Notes: generated by a model not told the origin, from the letters alone. A stretch of DNA of 5,518 nt from Actinomycetota bacterium (GCA_003541285.1 DPMS01000634.1:264-5781); one strand, 5' to 3'. Positions 1-5,195 are shown, counted from the first letter of the stretch. Translations and numbers: made by a program.

Positions 1-1
1 T

Positions 2-427
2 GGCACGGCCGCTGGCGCGCCCGACCCCTGCCAGGTGGTCACCGCCGCCGATGCCGCGCAGCTAACCGGCAAGACCCTCAAGCAGACCGGGGACTCCAAA
101 CTGACCCCGAGCAGCGGGGTATGTACGTACTCTGCCGACGGCATCAGCGTCATAGTCACCGTCGCGCAGATGCCCAGTTCCGCACCTGCTCAAGCGCAGG
201 CCTACTACCAGCAGGCGGTGGCCAAGTTCAGCCACATGCCCGGCGTGACGCTCACCCACCCGGGTATCGGGGACAAGTCGCTCGCGGGCACGCTGAGCCT
301 GGGCGGCTTCAGGGACAGCGCAATCGCGTTCCTGAAGGGCACGGTGTATGTGTCCATCCAGACCACCTCGAACGCCAGCCCCGCCGCTTTGAAGGCGCTC
401 GCCATGACCGCGCTCGGACGAGTCTGA
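2..427 (+). CDS. DUF3558-like lipoprotein, 5'-truncated by window edge
   Basis: The frame is open from the left edge to a TGA at 425-427, so the N-terminus, where a signal peptide and lipobox cysteine would be expected, lies outside the window. The visible part opens with a DPC motif (codons about 23-31), then TAADAAQLTG, then a second cysteine in VCTY (about 119-127). This DPC...VCTY cysteine pair with an alanine-rich helix between is typical of DUF3558 lipoproteins of actinobacteria, which are exported and anchored on the outer face of the membrane; their function is mostly unknown. The rest is a small mixed alpha/beta domain with a repeated pattern of hydrophobic strands (GISVIVTVAQM, GTVYVSIQTT) and a closing helix ALKALAMTALGRV. 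The GTG at 35 is internal, not the real start. The family call rests on motif recognition only; a related secreted lipoprotein family is possible. Confidence 0.7.
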   Translation, partial: GTAAGAPDPCQVVTAADAAQLTGKTLKQTGDSKLTPSSGVCTYSADGISVIVTVAQMPSSAPAQAQAYYQQAVAKFSHMPGVTLTHPGIGDKSLAGTLSLGGFRDSAIAFLKGTVYVSIQTTSNASPAALKALAMTALGRV

Positions 428-562
428 CCGGGCAGCCGTGTACAGGATGGCGGCGCGGCGTCCCTGGCCAGCCCGCACACGCAAGGAGCTGCCGCCGCCA
501 TCCAGGAGCAGATCGACCAGCTGGCCACCACCGGTCTCACCGGAATCGCCCAGGGTGGATAG
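428..562 (+). other. Coding-like in-frame stretch after the DUF3558-like stop
   Basis: Directly after the TGA at 425-427 the same frame stays open for 44 more codons to a TAG at 560-562. Third positions are mostly G/C, and the translation looks like real protein (…AAAAIQEQIDQLATTGLTG…, a helix with Q/E/I/L spacing). There is no ATG or GTG in this frame between the two stops, so it is not a separate gene with a normal start. It could be a C-terminal tail lost through a nonsense change, the remnant of a neighbouring gene, or chance in GC-rich DNA. Confidence 0.35.
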
Positions 563-878
563 TCGGCGTGCGGCGATCCGCGCGGCGGACCATGGGGCTC
601 CGGACCGGCGTTTCCCGTGCGTCAGCACTTCGGGAGTTCTCGGCCCTCCAAGTCACGCTCTGCGGTCGGCCTCGTCCGCCGGATGCCGAAGCGTATCCGC
701 ATGTGAGCCGGGAGTCTGGCCAGCACTGAGCAGCGGTGGGTGCCAGATCACAGCGTTATGATCACCGCCGGCAAACGGCTGCCCGTCGTGTGTGAGGACG
801 CTGCAGCGTTCGCACACGGCGCCTGCCCGGAGAAGGGGCGGCGGTGGGGCATCTTCGGGTGCGTCTACTCTCGCGTGA
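563..878. other. No supported gene (316 nt)
   Basis: No frame here combines a plausible start, a ribosome binding site and recognisable protein. A perfect 12-bp palindrome, ACGCTGCAGCGT, lies at 798-809, about 80 nt upstream of the GNAT fragment; it could be a protein-binding site but may be chance. A minus-strand frame closing with TGA at 653-655 holds a CERC motif with good third-position GC but no start signal, and is not called. Confidence 0.5.
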
Positions 879-887
879 GTGGCAGTG

Positions 888-1563
888 GTGACAGGTGAGG
901 AGTTCCCGGGTGGTGTGCGTGCGCTTGATCAGAGCGACGTGCCCGCATTGCTGGAACTCACACGCGACCGCGGGTGGAAGGCTGGGGGAGGCCATGTGGC
1001 GGCTTCTCCTCAGTGCCGGTGACGGCTTCGGGATCGATGCCCCGGAAGGCGGGCTGGCTGGTGCGGTGATCCTCACCCGCTACCCGCCCGGCCTGGCGGT
1101 GATCGGCATGCTCCTGGTTGCCTCGCGTCACGGCCGGCGCGGCCTGGGGCGCTGGCTCATGCAGCACGCCCTTGCCTGCGCGCCGGGCCAGGTGGTGTAT
1201 CTGCATGCCACCCCGGGCAGGCCTTTGTATGAACGGCTGGGCTTTGCTGTCATCGACACCGTCACCAGGCACATCGGCGAGTATCAGCCAGGACCCGCCG
1301 AGACGATTAGTGACATTGAGCGCGGGATTGCGCTGAACCTGCGGGCGGGGACGCTCGACCGGATCGCCGGCGCGCTCGGGCTGGTGGGCCCAGTCCGGGC
1401 AGAGCTGCCCGGGTGGGCCGCCAGGCGTGTTGCCGAGGCTGGCGAGATGCCGGCCGGGGCGGGACCAGTGACCTTTGTGCGGCGACACTTGGCGAGGCGG
1501 TCGCCGACTTGCGCGTCCGGCTGGGTCTGTCGGCAGCCGAACTGGGGCGGCGGAGCAACTTGA
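888..1563 (+). pseudogene. Frameshifted GNAT N-acetyltransferase with HTH-derived tail
   Basis: GNAT enzymes transfer an acetyl group from acetyl-CoA to an amine; the substrate here is unknown. The protein begins in the frame of GTG 888 (GTG 879 and 885 are in frame too; none has a clear Shine-Dalgarno). That frame reads VRALDQSDVPALLELTRDRGW, the usual GNAT beta1-alpha1 region, but hits a TGA at 1017-1019. The rest of the domain is in the next frame: EAMWRLLL from 988, GLAGAVILTRY, the acetyl-CoA loop RRGLGRWL (1135-1158) and the motif B signature PLYERLGF (1222-1245). Removing one G from the G5 run at 984-988 joins the two frames (KAGEAMW), so one base breaks an otherwise good domain. The GNAT part ends near 1290 (HIGEYQP). 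The open frame then runs into an XRE-like half domain and stops at 1561-1563. A sequencing error in the G run cannot be excluded. Confidence 0.75.
1300..1437 (+). pseudogene. C-terminal half of an XRE-type helix-turn-helix
   Basis: In the same frame as the GNAT body, the codons from 1300 read ETISDIERG…TLDRIAGALGL and then VGPVRAELPGW. This is the recognition helix and following two helices of the XRE/HTH_31 type found in many actinobacterial regulators (consensus like RTISDLERG…TVRRLADALGL..PERA.L). The first half (helices 1-2, normally LRRLRERAGLSQEELAERAGLS) is absent; GNAT sequence stands in its place. I infer a fusion point between about 1290 and 1300. A fragment of this kind should not bind DNA on its own. 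Confidence 0.6.
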
Positions 1564-1568
1564 GCGCC
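1479..1568 (+). pseudogene. N-terminal half of an XRE-type helix-turn-helix
   Basis: In the third forward frame, codons 1485-1568 read TLGEAVADLRVRLGLS and AAELGRRSNLSA, which matches helices 1 and 2 of an XRE domain up to the point where the recognition helix should begin. Third positions are GC-rich in this frame, unlike the overlapping tail of the upstream open frame. No start codon or ribosome binding site precedes it in frame. After 1568 the homology stops and, 4 nt further on, minus-strand radical SAM sequence begins. This is the complementary half of the HTH piece at 1300-1437, but placed after it. Confidence 0.55.
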
Positions 1569-1571
1569 CCG

Positions 1572-1691
1572 CTACCAGTCGGAGACAGTCATGGTCCCGG
1601 TGCCGCCACCGGGCCCGCTGCCGCCGTAACAGTGCAGGCACGCCAGCTGGGAGCAGCCGGTGATCTCCAGTTCTAAAAAGCGGGGTGAGGG
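1572..1691 (-). pseudogene. Radical SAM protein fragment (Fe-S motif region)
   Basis: Read on the minus strand, the frame between a TGA (1692-1694) and a TAG (1572-1574) gives RFLELEITG, then CSQLACLHCY and SGPGGGTGTMTVSDW. This is the N-terminal signature of radical SAM/SPASM-type proteins of actinobacteria (consensus like LEITGRCQLACSHCY..SGP..HGTMT..DW), whose cysteines hold the 4Fe-4S cluster that cleaves S-adenosylmethionine. Only about 39 codons remain; a full protein has several hundred. The cysteines (codons 1653-1655, 1638-1640, 1629-1631) are spaced CX4CX2C rather than CX3CX2C, because the expected RC is CS. The fragment has no start and lies just downstream of the methyltransferase stop. 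It is a relic, not a working enzyme. Confidence 0.65.
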
Positions 1692-1698
1692 TCATCGA

Positions 1699-2574
1699 TT
1701 ACCTCCCTGCCTGCGTGGCGCGCGACGGGTCTGGCTTGCGTCCCACCGCGCACCACATGGGAAGCGGCCGGGCCGCCGCGATGGTCTCGGAGCCGGGGTC
1801 GGGCCGCCACTGGGGTAGCTGGACCACGCCTGGCTCGATCAGTTCCAGGCCGTCGAAGAACCGGGTGACCTCGGATTGGGTACGCAGGATGACGGACTCG
1901 CTCATCTGCTGGTTGAGACGGTCGAACGTCTCGGTGAGCGCCTCGCCGTGAACGTCCCTGGCCAGGTGAGAGAGCGCCAGATAGCTGCCCGGCGCCAACG
2001 CCTCCACCAGCCGGGCCACGATGACGTAAGGGTGCTCGGCGTCGGCGAAGAAGTGCAGGATACCGAACAGCACGATCGCAATCGGCCTGCCGAAGTCCAG
2101 CGTGTCCGCCGCCTTCTGCAGGATCGCTTCCGGGTTGCGCAGATCACCGTATATGTAGGCGCAAGCGCCCTCTGGTGTGCTCGTCAGCAGCTTGTGGGCG
2201 TGAGCGAGCACGATCGGGTCATAATCGACGTAGACGACTCGCGCCCGCGGCGCGACCTGCTGGGCCACCTCATGGACGTTGTTCTCTTTGGGGATACCCG
2301 TGCCGATGTCCAGGAACTGGCGGATGCCCGCCTCACCGGCCAGGTAGCGCACGATCCGGCCGAGGAGCGCCCGGTGAGCGCGGGCATCCGCCCGCACGCC
2401 GTCCAAGCCACCAGGCCAGGCTGCATACGCCTGCTCGGCGGCCTTCCGGTCCACCGCGAAGTTCGCCTTGCCGCCAAGGAGATAGTCGTAGACCCGCGTT
2501 ACGTGAGCGACGCTTGTGTCGATCTCGGGCCACCCGCCTGATTCGGGGCCAGGAGTTAACTCGTTGTCCGTCAC
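1699..2574 (-). CDS. SAM-dependent methyltransferase, Methyltransf_19 (DUF574) family
   Basis: A 291-residue protein of the actinobacterial Methyltransf_19 family, which has a class I Rossmann-fold methyltransferase domain. The reaction is transfer of a methyl group from S-adenosylmethionine, with substrate unknown. Visible marks are the family N-terminus DTSVAHVTRVYDYLLGGKANF (residues 19-39, with the typical RVYDYLLGGK), motif I FLDIGTGIP (87-95, SAM binding), the acidic strand VVYVDYDP (113-120), GDLRNP (143-148), the motif IV-like VLFGILHF (168-175) and SYLALSH (197-203). Length is slightly above the usual 260-280, with a short extra tail after MWCAVGRKP. The start is GTG 2574: AAGGGAG lies 7 nt upstream and the protein begins normally. 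It diverges from the XRE regulator across 348 nt. It is probably cytoplasmic and looks intact. Confidence 0.93.
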   Translation of the reverse strand: MTDNELTPGPESGGWPEIDTSVAHVTRVYDYLLGGKANFAVDRKAAEQAYAAWPGGLDGVRADARAHRALLGRIVRYLAGEAGIRQFLDIGTGIPKENNVHEVAQQVAPRARVVYVDYDPIVLAHAHKLLTSTPEGACAYIYGDLRNPEAILQKAADTLDFGRPIAIVLFGILHFFADAEHPYVIVARLVEALAPGSYLALSHLARDVHGEALTETFDRLNQQMSESVILRTQSEVTRFFDGLELIEPGVVQLPQWRPDPGSETIAAARPLPMWCAVGRKPDPSRATQAGR

Positions 2575-2581
2575 CGCACGT

Positions 2582-2588
2582 CTCCCTT
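2582..2588 (-). promoter_or_regulatory. Ribosome binding site of the methyltransferase gene
   Basis: AAGGGAG on the minus strand, 7 nt before GTG 2574. It supports the GTG start. Confidence 0.7.
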
Positions 2589-2605
2589 ACCTGGTCGGTC
2601 TTCTC

Positions 2606-2633
2606 ACTATGCTGCACGGTTCGTTCTCAACAA
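2606..2633 (-). promoter_or_regulatory. Possible promoter for the methyltransferase gene
   Basis: On the minus strand a TTGTTG hexamer (2628-2633) and CATAGT (2606-2611) are separated by 16 nt, compatible with a -35/-10 pair of the main vegetative sigma factor. The -10 box would lie about 30 nt before the start codon. Two copies of GAACCGT (minus strand; 2616-2622 and 2650-2656) lie within and just upstream of it. The match is modest and the call is inference. Confidence 0.3.
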
Positions 2634-2910
2634 CTGTGCTGATTATCAAACGGTTCACGGCTGTCGGCAAGAGCTTCGGGAAGCCTGGCTGCCCGCATCA
2701 TCACAGCGGCACGCTCACTCCCCGGCGTCCTCCGTTGGGCGGTGCCTGACGACGCGGGCGGTTCAGAGGGCTGTCTGCGGCCAGGGCGGCCGTGCGGGTG
2801 CGGATTCTTCTGCGAGGCTGGTTGCCCACCGTTATCTCGCATACCGGGCCAACCTCGATACAGGTACTCTGAAGATCCAACGTTTTGTACTGTGCGCTGT
2901 GGCGTTCGTT

Positions 2911-2916
2911 GGGAGG
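2911..2916 (+). promoter_or_regulatory. Ribosome binding site that fixes the XRE gene start
   Basis: GGGAGG lies 6 nt before ATG 2923. An in-frame GTG at 2899 would lie upstream of this site and give eight extra residues unlike the family, so ATG 2923 is preferred. Confidence 0.75.
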
Positions 2917-2922
2917 TTGTGG

Positions 2923-3783
2923 ATGATCAGCCCTTACGTGCGGCGGCTGCGGCTGGGGGCGGAGCTGCGGGCGCTGCGGGCGGCGGCGGGACTGACTCAT
3001 GAGCAGGTCGCGAAGCGGATCGGGGAGTCGCGGGCGCAGATCTCCCGGCTGGAGAACGGGCACATCGTAGACCTGGCCGATGTGATGAAGATCCTTGACG
3101 CGCTGGGGGTGGAGGGCGAGCGGTGGACGCAGATCGTCACGATCGCCCGGGAGGCCGGTGAGAGGGGGTGGTGGGAGTCCACCCGGGGGATGGGCGAGCG
3201 GCAGGCGCTGTATGCGAATCTGGAGGCCGGTGCCGCCGCGATCCGCGAGTACCAGCAGACCTTCATTCCCGGCCTGCTGCAGACCCCGGAGTTCGTCAGG
3301 GCGCGGACCGCTGCCGACGCCACGCTGGAGCCGATGACCGGCACCGTCGAGGGCGTGCTCGCCGGCCGTGCCGGGCGGCAGCGGATGCTGCGCCGCCCGG
3401 GCGCGCCCAGCTACGAGGTGATCGTCGATGAGGTGGCGGTCCGGCGGCTGGCCGCCCCGCCGGATGTCGTGAAGAAGCAGCTCTACCATCTCGCCACGGC
3501 ATGCAACGGCAAGCCGAGCGTCGCCCTGCGGGTCCTGCCGGTGGATGCCCGGGTGGACAGCTTCACCGTGCCCAGGTGCACGTTCTCGATCTACACCTAC
3601 CCCGACCCGGGAGACCCCGCCGTGGTCGCGATCGACACAGTCACCTCCGACCTCGTCCTCACCGACCCCGCCGAGGTGGCGCCCTACGACCAGCTGTACG
3701 CCCGGCTCCGCGACGCGGCGCTGCCACCCACCGACAGCCTCGACCTGCTCACCAAGGCAGCCACCGAACTCCCCGACCAATAA
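2923..3783 (+). CDS. XRE-family regulator with DUF5753 domain (WhiJ-like)
   Basis: A 286-residue protein, the usual length for this actinobacterial family. Residues about 11-70 form an XRE helix-turn-helix: LGAELRALRAAAGLTHEQVA (helices 1-2), then SRAQISRLENG (residues 36-46, recognition helix and the conserved E-x-G turn). From about residue 97 comes the DUF5753 domain, with YANLEAGAAAIREYQQ and the signature FIPGLLQTPEF (114-124), then VIVDEVAVRRL and the C-terminal DQLYARLRDAAL. It is a cytoplasmic DNA-binding protein. In Streptomyces, WhiJ and relatives have this architecture and act with small DUF397 partners. Here a DUF397 gene follows by 44 nt on the same strand, so the two are probably one operon. 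The ligand or signal read by DUF5753 is unknown. No frameshift or missing key residue is visible. Confidence 0.95.
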   Translation: MISPYVRRLRLGAELRALRAAAGLTHEQVAKRIGESRAQISRLENGHIVDLADVMKILDALGVEGERWTQIVTIAREAGERGWWESTRGMGERQALYANLEAGAAAIREYQQTFIPGLLQTPEFVRARTAADATLEPMTGTVEGVLAGRAGRQRMLRRPGAPSYEVIVDEVAVRRLAAPPDVVKKQLYHLATACNGKPSVALRVLPVDARVDSFTVPRCTFSIYTYPDPGDPAVVAIDTVTSDLVLTDPAEVAPYDQLYARLRDAALPPTDSLDLLTKAATELPDQ

Positions 3784-3813
3784 CCAGCTCAAGGTTCAGC
3801 CCCGCCGACGGAC

Positions 3814-3820
3814 AAAGGAA
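3814..3820 (+). promoter_or_regulatory. Ribosome binding site of the DUF397 gene
   Basis: AAAGGAA lies 7 nt before ATG 3828. It sets the start well inside a longer open frame that extends upstream. Confidence 0.7.
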
Positions 3821-3827
3821 CACCTGC

Positions 3828-4028
3828 ATGAACCACGGCAAGTACACCGGCTGGCGCAAGTCCAGCCACAGCAGCGGAACGGGCAACTGTGTCGAGGTCG
3901 CCACCGCCGACGGCTCTGTCGGCGTGCGCGACTCCAAGCAGCACGGTCGTGGGCCGGTGCTGGAATTCGCTCGCGCCGAATGGAAGGCGTTCATCCGCGC
4001 CGCCAAGGATGGTGAGTTCAACCTTTAG
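3828..4028 (+). CDS. DUF397 small protein, partner of the XRE/DUF5753 regulator
   Basis: A 66-residue protein with all DUF397 hallmarks: GWRKSSHSSGTGNCVEVA (residues 8-25, with the family's W-R-K-S-S-x-S and N-C-V-E-V blocks), GVRDSK (32-37) and the closing F-A-R-A-E-W-K-A-F-I helix (47-56). DUF397 proteins are small cytoplasmic partners encoded beside XRE/DUF5753 regulators; Streptomyces BldB belongs to the family, and some pairs have been described as toxin-antitoxin-like. In such pairs the small protein is thought to modulate or be controlled by the regulator. Here it follows the XRE gene by 44 nt with its own good ribosome binding site. Its frame continues far upstream of ATG 3828, but that part is only the shadow of the XRE gene. 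Which component would be toxic or regulatory here cannot be told from sequence. Confidence 0.95.
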   Translation: MNHGKYTGWRKSSHSSGTGNCVEVATADGSVGVRDSKQHGRGPVLEFARAEWKAFIRAAKDGEFNL

Positions 4029-4077
4029 GCTGAGTGAGCCCTCGCGATCTTCGGCGAACCTGGCCCCGTGCAGCCCG

Positions 4078-4335
4078 CCGGTGATCGGCAGGCGGAAGGT
4101 CGCCAAGCACTTCATCATCGACATCACCGACGACGGATTCACCTGGCGCCGCGACGAGCAGAAGATCGCCGACGAGGCCGCGCTGGACGGGATCTACGTG
4201 ATCCGCACCAGCCTGCCCACGGACGCGCTGCCTGCCGTCGGCGCGGTGGCCTCCTACAAGGCCCTGGAGAACGTAGAGCGGGTGTTCCGCGGCCCTGAAC
4301 ACCGGCCTGCTGATCCGCCGGTCCGGGTGTGGGCG
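4078..4335 (+). pseudogene. IS1634-type (IS4-like DDE) transposase fragment
   Basis: From about 4084 the frame reads RRKVAKHFIIDITDDGF, then RRDEQKIADEAALDG, IYVIRTSLP and SYKALENVERVFRG. This is the stretch before and around the last catalytic region of IS1634-family transposases (consensus like KVAKHF.L.I.D..F…IAAEAALDGIYVIRTSLP…AYKSL.RVERAFR). Both ends are missing: no N-terminal domain, no start codon, and no AHVFLCML helix. After FRG the frame gives nonsense for eight codons and returns to VRVW. One extra C near 4293-4295 and one missing C near 4317-4319 would restore GLNTGLLIRPVRVW, which fits the family. The homology ends by about 4335, where it meets the Vsr fragment on the other strand. 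The element is dead. Confidence 0.8.
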
Positions 4336-4339
4336 ATCT

Positions 4340-4650
4340 CCGGTTCTTAACTCGCTCCGCGATGGGCGATGCCGCCTGTGCTGGGTCCTCGTGTTCCCAG
4401 ACTCGCATGACCTCCCAGCCGGCTTGGTGAAGTCGTTCGTCGGTGTCGGCGTCGCGGCGGCGGTTGCCTGCGATCTTGCCGTTCCAGAATTCGGCTGTCT
4501 TGCCTTTCGCTGGCCGGTAATGCTTGGCGCATCCGTGCCAGAAGCAGCCGTCGAGGAATACCGCGACCTTCGCTTTGGTGAAGACCAGGTCCGCGGTGCG
4601 GGGTACGCCGGCGATCGGGCGGATGTTGACCCGGTAACGGGGCAACGAGC
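4340..4650 (-). pseudogene. vsr: Vsr-family mismatch endonuclease fragment
   Basis: Vsr nicks DNA at T:G mismatches created by deamination of 5-methylcytosine and normally accompanies a cytosine methyltransferase. The minus-strand frame reads PRYRVNIRPIAGVPRTADLVF, then AVFLDGCFWHGC, EFWNGKIAGNRRRD and AGWEVMRVWEHED: the Vsr core with the catalytic aspartate (TADLVF), the GCFWHGC block and the W-E-H-E strand. About 45 N-terminal residues, including the conserved R-S-x-x-M and D-T-x-P-E blocks, are absent. The C-terminus runs past AERV into sequence antisense to the transposase fragment, with no natural stop. A strong AGGAGG (4684-4689) and ATG (4677-4675, minus strand) lie just upstream but in another frame; one extra C in the run at 4639-4642 would connect them. 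No methyltransferase partner is in the window. I read it as a broken gene. Confidence 0.78.
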
Positions 4651-4738
4651 GCCTTGAACACCCGCACCAGATCTCATCCGCAGCCTCCTCCCCGGTCGGC
4701 TCGCGGGCCGGCCGATCCGGCGTGCGGGGTGGCGGCGG

Positions 4739-5011
4739 TCACAGGCCGACCATTTCCTCACTGGAGCCGTCGAGGTGCAGAACGCGTTCGGAGAGGTCGA
4801 GCATTACTCGCCCGGCCGTCTCGGCGGCGGTTTCCCCGTCCGGGTCCGCGATCGCGTAGCCAGCGGACTCGTTAAGGATGTAGGGGGCTGGCAGAGCCCT
4901 GATGCCGCCACGGTCAGCGATCTCGGTCATCGCCTCCCGCGCCTGGAGCAGCACCCCAAGCTGGGCAGGCGGGCCGCCGAAGGTCGTGAGCCCAATCTCG
5001 GTGAGGAACCG
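4739..5011 (-). pseudogene. Unrecognised protein, C-terminal part, 5' end cut at transposase junction
   Basis: I do not recognise this protein. On the minus strand the frame reads continuously from about 5011 to a TGA at 4741-4739: RFLTEIGLTTFGGPPAQ, LLQAREAMTEIADRGGIRALP, APYILNESAGYAIADPDGE, TAAETAGRVMLDLSERVLHLDG and a short acidic tail. Third positions are GC-rich and the composition is that of an ordinary soluble alpha/beta protein. Two in-frame starts (GTG 4954, ATG near 4929) lack a ribosome binding site, and protein-like sequence extends upstream of both, so I think the true start has been lost where transposase sequence begins on the other strand. Its stop is in the same frame as the Vsr fragment and about 90 nt before it, so the two may once have been neighbours in one operon. 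Confidence 0.5.
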
Positions 5012-5195
5012 CCACCTGGTCCTCGTGCTCCGCGAATACGTGATCCACTACAACCACCACAGGCCGCATCAATCCCGGCAACAGCGGCCTCCGGGCATCG
5101 AAACGCAGCCCATCCGGAACGTGGCCGGCCTGCGATCTGTCCGCCGAAAGCCAGTCGCCGCAGGAGTGATCAACGAGTATCACCACGCCGCGTAA
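5007..5195 (+). pseudogene. rve/DDE integrase-type transposase, C-terminal fragment
   Basis: From about 5007 to a TAA at 5193-5195 the frame reads NRHLVLVLREYVIHYNHHRPH, then QSRQQRPPG, SVRRKPVAAGVINEYHHAA and stop. This is the end of an integrase-core (rve) transposase of IS481/IS3-like elements, with the diagnostic E-Y-V-x-H-Y-N-x-x-R-P-H motif and the R-R-K-x-V-x-x-G-x-I-N-E-Y-x-x-A-A ending. The catalytic D-D region and the N-terminal domain are gone. The open frame does extend upstream to 4902, but that part is antisense to the unrecognised minus-strand gene and is not transposase. The right end of the element should lie soon after 5195, but no terminal repeat can be paired because the left end is missing. 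Confidence 0.82.

Larger units (their letters stand above)
2575..2922. other. Divergent intergenic region between methyltransferase and XRE gene
   Basis: This 348-nt gap holds the upstream signals of both divergent genes and no convincing coding frame. On the methyltransferase side are its ribosome binding site and the candidate promoter. On the XRE side, two GTAC tetramers (2864-2867 and 2887-2890) with partly symmetric flanks (ACAGGTAC and GTACTGTG) lie 32-60 nt before the start and could be an operator for the XRE protein. No clear -35/-10 pair was found for the plus-strand gene. Confidence 0.45.

Noticed and set aside
592..729. Short plus-strand frame from ATG 592
   Set aside because: No ribosome binding site, and the composition looks random.
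653..817. Short minus-strand frame with a CERC motif, GTG at 817
   Set aside because: No ribosome binding site, only 54 codons and no recognisable family. Third-position GC alone is not enough.
958..1695. Minus-strand open frame of 245 codons with an ATG next to the methyltransferase stop
   Set aside because: Most of it is antisense to the GNAT/HTH fragments and has low-complexity composition. The real minus-strand signal here is the radical SAM fragment, which is in another frame.
1876..2541. Plus-strand open frame of 221 codons opposite the methyltransferase
   Set aside because: It is a shadow of the Methyltransf_19 gene, whose motifs and ribosome binding site are on the minus strand.
1572..2574. 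Peptide-maturation (RiPP) cluster suggested by radical SAM sequence next to a methyltransferase
   Set aside because: The radical SAM part is a 39-codon relic with a broken cysteine motif and there is no precursor peptide candidate, so a working cluster is not supported.
2701..3792. Long minus-strand open frame of 363 codons across the XRE gene
   Set aside because: It is antisense to a clear XRE/DUF5753 gene with a good ribosome binding site. Its translation is rich in R, P, G and H with no recognisable domain, as expected of a shadow frame in GC-rich DNA.
4018..4761. Minus-strand open frame of 247 codons covering the Vsr region
   Set aside because: The Vsr motifs are in a different frame; this translation is S/R/P/T-rich with no domain. 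Only its AGGAGG-ATG start signal was kept, as an observation.
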